Below are positions 7,503 to 10,363 of a stretch of 10,363 bases of DNA, piece after piece. The notes below the pieces were generated by a model that was given only the letters and a program-made list of their open reading frames with translations, searched no databases and had not been told where the DNA came from. Within the stretch, counting starts at the first letter, position 1. Each line of letters begins with the position of its first letter. Position numbers and translations under genes: made by a program. The stretch comes from Actinomycetota bacterium. Its GTDB lineage: Bacteria; Actinomycetota; Actinomycetes; Actinomycetales; Microbacteriaceae. Location of the stretch: the NCBI GenBank assembly GCA_009699665.1, contig WLNS01000046.1:1-10363 (forward strand), in the 5' to 3' direction.

Positions 7503-7604
7503 TCTGTGTCTCTTTTCGTTAGCCGTGAAAATAACTATAAAGGCTTTATATTTTTTGCGAAAGGAGCTACGCTCACAGTCACACCAACTCAAGGAGGAGT
7601 TAAA
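7503..7604. promoter_or_regulatory. Divergent control region between VOC and monooxygenase genes
   Basis: This 102-base gap must hold promoters for both directions. Its centre (about 7527-7557) is clearly more AT-rich than the surrounding coding DNA. It offers TATAAA/TATATT on the plus strand and TATAGT (complement of 7534-7539) on the minus strand as -10 candidates. I found no convincing -35 boxes. A strong AAGGAGGAG at 7591-7599 serves the monooxygenase. Confidence 0.55.
7536..7550. promoter_or_regulatory. 15-base perfect palindrome, candidate TetR operator
   Basis: TATAAAG at 7536-7542 and CTTTATA at 7544-7550 are exact inverted repeats around one central G. The site overlaps the likely -10 elements of both divergent genes, so a bound dimer would block both promoters. 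The TetR-family gene downstream of the monooxygenase is the obvious candidate protein. This is an inference; no second copy is visible in the window. Confidence 0.5.
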
Positions 7605-8816
7605 TTGTCTTCGAAGAACCCCATTGTTGTACTCGGTGCCGGCCCTGCCGGAATGGCTACGGCGCTCGCCCTGCACACGGCAGGCAAAGACGTCGTCGTC
7701 TTTGAGCGCTATAAAGAAGCTCGACCCGCGGGCAACATCCTGAACCTGTGGCCGCCCGCAATCAAGGCCCTCAACCTCATCGGAGTTAACACCGTTGACC
7801 TTGGCGCACCCTGCCACTCGACTTTTCAAAACACCAAGGGAAAGATTCGGGCCGATGTGCAACTTCGGCCTGAGGTTATCCGCGACTATGGCGGCGGTTT
7901 CATTGGGATGCTGCGCCCAGACCTCTATTCACGCATGCTCGAAGCAGTCCCCAAGGGAATGATCAAGTTTGGGGTTGACGTAAAAACTTTCGTCGACAAA
8001 GGAACTCACGTTGAGTTGACTCTTGCTGATGGGTCACACGTTGAGACACCGATTCTCATTGGGGCCGACGGCATCGACTCGATTGTTCGCGAGAAGCTCT
8101 GGGGTTCATCTCCCAAGCGAGAGCACAATCTTCAAATCATCGGCGGCTACACGCTCAACGTGCCGAAGGGGACACCGATGGGCGAGTGCGTTGTGGCCCA
8201 CAGCAACAAGGTTCAAGGTAGTTACACCGCCATCCGAACCAAAGGCAAGGATGGGGCCCAATGGTGGGTACTCGAAGGTCGTGACGCTACCCTGCCGCCA
8301 GCCGACGATCTTGCTGCTCGCGCAGCCGAGCTGGCGAAGCCGTTCACGTCGGGGCCGCTGCAAGCATTGATTGCGGGAACCCCGAAGCAGAACATTCAAC
8401 ACTGGGTCATTCGCGACCGCGTTCCGCTCAAGAAGTGGTCGAAGGGGCGTGTCACGATCGCCGGAGACGCGGCACACGCAACCTCTCCGTACGCCGCTTA
8501 CGGCGCCGGCATGTCCATCTGTGACGGTTATTTCATTGCGCAACATCTTGCCAAGGTGGACCTCGCGGATACCGCCGCTGTGGCGGCGGCCTTGGTGGCC
8601 TACGAAACGCCGCGCATCCCCCACACCACGACGCAGGTCCAAATGGCCTACCAGCTCGGGCAGATGTTCCACCATGCCCCGGCATTCCTCCGGCCCGTTC
8701 GGGACTTCTTCTTCGACAACACGAAGTTCCTGCAGAAGCAGATTGGTGAGCGCAGCCCGAAGGAAATCCAGGATCAGCTGGCCGAAATGGGCGAGAGCGT
8801 GTTGATTCCGGCTTAA
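7605..8816 (+). CDS. FAD-dependent monooxygenase (PHBH/UbiH-type flavin hydroxylase)
   Basis: A 403-residue class A flavoprotein monooxygenase. The Rossmann dinucleotide loop is VVLGAGPAGMA (about residues 8-18), with Glu34 ending the second strand for the FAD ribose. The DG motif GADGID lies at 153-158, and the GD motif AGDAAHATSPYAAYGAG at 286-302 is of textbook quality. Such enzymes use NAD(P)H and oxygen to hydroxylate aromatic or polycyclic compounds; the substrate cannot be told here. The start is TTG at 7605, decided by AAGGAGGAG at 7591-7599 with 5-base spacing; the long in-frame extension upstream to 7374 is antisense to the VOC gene. No membrane segment is apparent. A TetR gene follows at once, suggesting substrate-responsive control. 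Clearance of a toxic aromatic or antibiotic is as likely as catabolism. Confidence 0.9.
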   Translation: MSSKNPIVVLGAGPAGMATALALHTAGKDVVVFERYKEARPAGNILNLWPPAIKALNLIGVNTVDLGAPCHSTFQNTKGKIRADVQLRPEVIRDYGGGFIGMLRPDLYSRMLEAVPKGMIKFGVDVKTFVDKGTHVELTLADGSHVETPILIGADGIDSIVREKLWGSSPKREHNLQIIGGYTLNVPKGTPMGECVVAHSNKVQGSYTAIRTKGKDGAQWWVLEGRDATLPPADDLAARAAELAKPFTSGPLQALIAGTPKQNIQHWVIRDRVPLKKWSKGRVTIAGDAAHATSPYAAYGAGMSICDGYFIAQHLAKVDLADTAAVAAALVAYETPRIPHTTTQVQMAYQLGQMFHHAPAFLRPVRDFFFDNTKFLQKQIGERSPKEIQDQLAEMGESVLIPA

Positions 8817-8833
8817 GGCACCAATGCACGGAA

Positions 8834-8874
8834 TTGCCCGGCAGGATGGAACTATGACTTCACCTGCCGGGCAA
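8834..8874. repeat. Perfect 12-bp inverted repeat spanning the tetR start
   Basis: The arm TTGCCCGGCAGG (8834-8845) and its exact reverse complement (8863-8874) enclose a 17-base loop (8846-8862). The loop contains the ATG at 8854, and the left arm covers most of its AGGA ribosome site (8843-8846). In RNA this would be a stable GC-rich hairpin masking that start. In DNA it could be a regulator site. There is no T-tract, so it is not a standard terminator. Confidence 0.65.
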
Positions 8875-9474
8875 CAACCTTCTGGCGTTCGCAGGCCTCG
8901 TCAAGCGCGAAGCATCGATTCCTGGGAACGAATTCTCGAGGCGGGCACAAAGCTTCTGGTCGAGGGTGGCTGGGAAGCGATGACGATCACTGCGGTGTGC
9001 AAAGAGGCCAAGGTGACAGCCCCCACGATTTACTCCCGAGTTGACGGACTCAGCGGACTCTTCTGGGCTGTCTACGAAAGAGGCATGCAGAACGTGCTCA
9101 CGACTCAGGACTCGTACCTTGAGGAAGCTTCAGAGACGCCTCGTGAATCCCTCTCTCGACTCTCAGCAGTCATTGACGTGGTGGCGAAGACGTTTGAGGA
9201 ACATAAGGCCTTCTTACAACCCGTGATCAGGTACGCATCCGTCAATGAATCGTTGTTGGGTCGAGGCTCAGCGCAATCTCGTGCCCTTGTTCAAGCCATG
9301 GCGGACCTCCTGCCCGGCAACGACCCTCGAAACGCATTTGAGGTGTGCCAGACGCTTTACACAGAAGTCGTGTTTCGGTCGATGTATGGAGGCACCTTTC
9401 TCAACGATGAAGGCGAAACCTTCGAAGAATTTGAATCGAGATTGCTCCGCATCGTGCGCGCCAGACTCAGTTGA
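8854..9474 (+). CDS. TetR/AcrR family transcriptional regulator
   Basis: About 206 residues from ATG 8854. A basic tail (RRPRQARS) leads into the TetR DNA-binding domain. WERILEAGTKLLVEGGWEAMTITAVCKEAKVTAPTIYSRVDGLSGLFWAVYERG carries the helix-turn-helix at about residues 43-62. The remaining residues form an all-helical ligand and dimer domain with no family-specific signature that I recognise. Two starts are possible: ATG 8854 has AGGA 7 bases upstream but inside a hairpin arm. ATG 8824 has AAGG 5 bases upstream, overlapping the monooxygenase stop, and would add ten residues (MHGIARQDGT). The gene begins 7-37 bases after the monooxygenase, so they are co-transcribed. It probably represses the monooxygenase/VOC pair until a ligand appears. 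Confidence 0.9.
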   Translation: MTSPAGQQPSGVRRPRQARSIDSWERILEAGTKLLVEGGWEAMTITAVCKEAKVTAPTIYSRVDGLSGLFWAVYERGMQNVLTTQDSYLEEASETPRESLSRLSAVIDVVAKTFEEHKAFLQPVIRYASVNESLLGRGSAQSRALVQAMADLLPGNDPRNAFEVCQTLYTEVVFRSMYGGTFLNDEGETFEEFESRLLRIVRARLS

Positions 9475-9494
9475 GTGCCCCCACTGGGACTCGA
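9475..9494 (-). repeat. Upstream copy of the tRNA 3'-end direct repeat
   Basis: GTGCCCCCACTGGGACTCGA here is identical over 20 bases to 9619-9638, which is the 3' end of the tRNA gene (minus strand). It begins on the base after the tetR stop codon. The two copies are 144 bases apart. Identity ends sharply on both sides. Confidence 0.85.
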
Positions 9495-9550
9495 CTCCCC
9501 TACTCGCACTACGCGCCACGAGACATGCTCGTGACGGTGCGAGCGGGGGC
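9477..9550 (-). other. tRNA-sized structured sequence, possible degenerate tRNA copy
   Basis: On the minus strand this 74-base block begins GCCCCCG and ends TGGGGGC, so it can close a 7-bp acceptor-like stem (last pair G-T). Its final 20 bases with the discriminator A match the neighbouring tRNA. The middle does not form a cloverleaf. Instead CTCGCAC/GTGCGAG (9503-9509 with 9537-9543) encloses CACGAG/CTCGTG (9517-9522 with 9528-9533) with a 5-base loop. The T loop has lost its TTCGA, so a working tRNA is unlikely. It may be a decayed tRNA duplicate, an integration scar, or the tetR 3' hairpin. Confidence 0.5.
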
Positions 9551-9578
9551 CCACGGAGGGTTCTCGCGCAAGCAGGAA

Positions 9579-9621
9579 CACGAACAAAACGACCGGTCGA
9601 AAACCGGTCGTTTTGTTCGTG
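9579..9621. terminator. Bidirectional intrinsic terminator, 18-bp perfect stem
   Basis: The arms 9579-9596 and 9604-9621 are exact reverse complements around a 7-base loop (TCGAAAA). The stem has a GC core (CGACCGG) and an A-rich/T-rich outer part, so each direction reads GC stem then TTTTGTT. It can stop transcripts from tetR on the plus strand and from ndh and the tRNA on the minus strand. The right arm overlaps the last bases of the tRNA (9620-9621). Confidence 0.85.
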
Positions 9622-9638
9622 CCCCCACTGGGACTCGA
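9619..9638 (-). repeat. tRNA 3'-end copy of the 20-base direct repeat
   Basis: This is the second copy of the 20-base repeat, here forming the 3' part of the intact tRNA: part of the T loop, the T-stem 3' strand, the acceptor 3' strand and the discriminator. tRNA 3' ends are classic integrase target sites, but no integrase is present in the window. Confidence 0.85.
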
Positions 9639-9693
9639 ACCCAGACTGGAACGATTTTAAGTCGTCTGCCTCTGCCGATTGGGCTATGGGGGC
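9620..9693 (-). tRNA. tRNA with UAA anticodon (tRNA-Leu by anticodon), short variable loop
   Basis: The cloverleaf is complete. The acceptor is GCCCCCA/TGGGGGC (7 bp), followed by T8 A9. The D arm has a 3-bp stem GCC/GGC and an 11-base loop with GG. The anticodon stem is GACGA/TCGTT with loop CTTAAAA, giving anticodon TAA. The variable loop is only 5 bases (CCAGT), and the T arm is CTGGG TTCGAGT CCCAG. The discriminator is A (position 9620). CCA is not encoded. The 3-bp D stem, GGCAGA D loop and A73 resemble tRNA-Leu, but the long variable arm expected of leucine tRNAs is absent. It lies 24 bases after the ndh stop, so it probably relies on upstream transcription. Confidence 0.9.
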
Positions 9694-9717
9694 CCGTTGT
9701 TAGTCGACCCCGACAGG

Positions 9718-10363
9718 CTACCGAACGCGGACGGCGTATTCCTCAAATGACGCACGCGGGGTCTTGTAGGCAGTGAGCGACGCGATATCGCGACCTAACC
9801 AGAAGTTGTTCCACCAGCCCGAGATGACTCGGTACTTGCGCTCGAACGTCGGCATGGCCAATCCGTGATAACCGCGGTGGGCCAGCCAAGCTAGATAACC
9901 CGTCAACACGAGACCACCCGATTGAAAAACTCCGACGTTGAGGCCGAGGCCGGCGACGACACCGAGATTCTTGTGGAAGTAATCGCGCACTCCCTCACCG
10001 CGAATTGTCGCCGTGATGTTCTTGGCCAACAGTTTGGCTTGACGAACGGCGTGCTGGGCGTTCGGCACGCAGAAACCGCCGAAACCCCCGCCGGTGAGGT
10101 CGGGCACGGCGGTGGCGTCTCCCGCACCCCACGCACCCTCGAGAATGCCGTCGTCACCTTCAACGCGCAGGTCAGCACGAAGCCGCAGGCGGCCACGATC
10201 ATCCAAGGGGAAGTCGGTCTGGCCGAGCGCCGGATTGGCCATCACGCCGGCCGTCCAAATAATCAGGTCTGAGTTGAACGTTTCGCCCGAAGACAGTTCG
10301 ATCTTTCCGCCTGCGGCAGACTTCAGCTGTGTGCCGAGGTGTACCTGAGCGCCACGCTGGGCG
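9718..10363 (-). CDS. ndh: Type II NADH dehydrogenase (NDH-2), N-terminus beyond window
   Basis: The C-terminal 215 residues of a non-proton-pumping NADH:quinone oxidoreductase, a peripheral membrane flavoprotein that feeds electrons into the quinone pool. Visible are DLIIWTAGVMANP (end of the NADH-binding domain) and the FAD-contact motif GAWGAGDATAVPD. The quinone-site segment CVPNAQHAVRQAKLLAKN follows, and then the NDH-2-type C-terminal region GYLAWLAHRGYHGLAMPTFERKYRVISGWWNNFWLGRD, expected to lie on the membrane. The frame is open to position 10363, so the FAD-binding N-terminal half is outside. The internal ATG at 10245 is not the start, since coding continues before it. The stop is TAG at 9718, 24 bases upstream of the tRNA on the same strand. 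Confidence 0.93.
   Translation of the reverse strand, partial: AQRGAQVHLGTQLKSAAGGKIELSSGETFNSDLIIWTAGVMANPALGQTDFPLDDRGRLRLRADLRVEGDDGILEGAWGAGDATAVPDLTGGGFGGFCVPNAQHAVRQAKLLAKNITATIRGEGVRDYFHKNLGVVAGLGLNVGVFQSGGLVLTGYLAWLAHRGYHGLAMPTFERKYRVISGWWNNFWLGRDIASLTAYKTPRASFEEYAVRVR

Noticed and set aside
7374..7604. In-frame extension of the monooxygenase upstream of 7605
   Set aside because: It is antisense to the VOC gene and contains the AT-rich promoter region. The Rossmann motif begins a few residues after the TTG at 7605, which has an ideal ribosome site.
7503..7862. In-frame extension of the VOC protein upstream of 7502
   Set aside because: It crosses the divergent promoter region and lies opposite the monooxygenase coding sequence. 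The VOC fold begins at ATG 7502.
9477..9550. A second functional tRNA
   Set aside because: Although size and acceptor ends fit, there is no D arm or proper T loop and no anticodon arm at the right position.
7137..9638. VOC/monooxygenase/TetR block as a tRNA-integrated genomic island
   Set aside because: The only copies of the tRNA 3' repeat are 144 bases apart and do not flank the block, and there is no integrase or transposase. Acquisition is possible but not shown.

Overview
The window looks like chromosome from a moderate-GC actinobacterium, most likely Microbacteriaceae or a relative. This is inferred from a PIN-PhoH2 protein, a DUF4307 protein next to greA, an Rv1086-type short-chain Z-prenyl synthase, frequent GTG starts and one TTG start. 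The left half resembles the Mycobacterium tuberculosis greA / Rv1081c / mca / Rv1083 / Rv1086 / phoH2 neighbourhood as I remember it, with mca and some other genes missing from between. I see no transposase, integrase or CRISPR array. No gene-free stretch exceeds about 150 bases.

Layout. On the minus strand (positions 1-3294), reading in the direction of transcription: a small one-helix membrane protein, a Z-farnesyl diphosphate synthase-like cis-prenyltransferase, PIN-PhoH2, and an SGNH hydrolase that runs off the left edge. A divergent plus-strand pair follows: a DUF4307 membrane protein and greA. greA converges on a minus-strand lemA - htpX - threonine deaminase (ilvA) row, and the greA and ilvA stop codons interlock in one TTAA.

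Positions 7137-9474 look like a small metabolic or detoxification module. A VOC (glyoxalase-fold) protein is divergent from a flavin monooxygenase, which is followed closely by a TetR-family regulator. The divergent promoter region is AT-rich and holds a perfect 15-base palindrome, a natural candidate for the TetR operator. The start of the tetR gene lies inside a perfect 12-bp inverted repeat.

Positions 9475-9693 are the most unusual stretch. A minus-strand tRNA gene has the UAA (leucine) anticodon and a leucine-like D arm, but a short class I variable loop. Just beyond it are an 18-bp bidirectional terminator hairpin and a 20-base perfect copy of the tRNA 3' end. That copy forms one end of a 74-base, highly structured, tRNA-sized sequence directly after the tetR stop codon. 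The window ends in the C-terminal part of a type II NADH dehydrogenase, which lies just upstream of the tRNA on the same strand.
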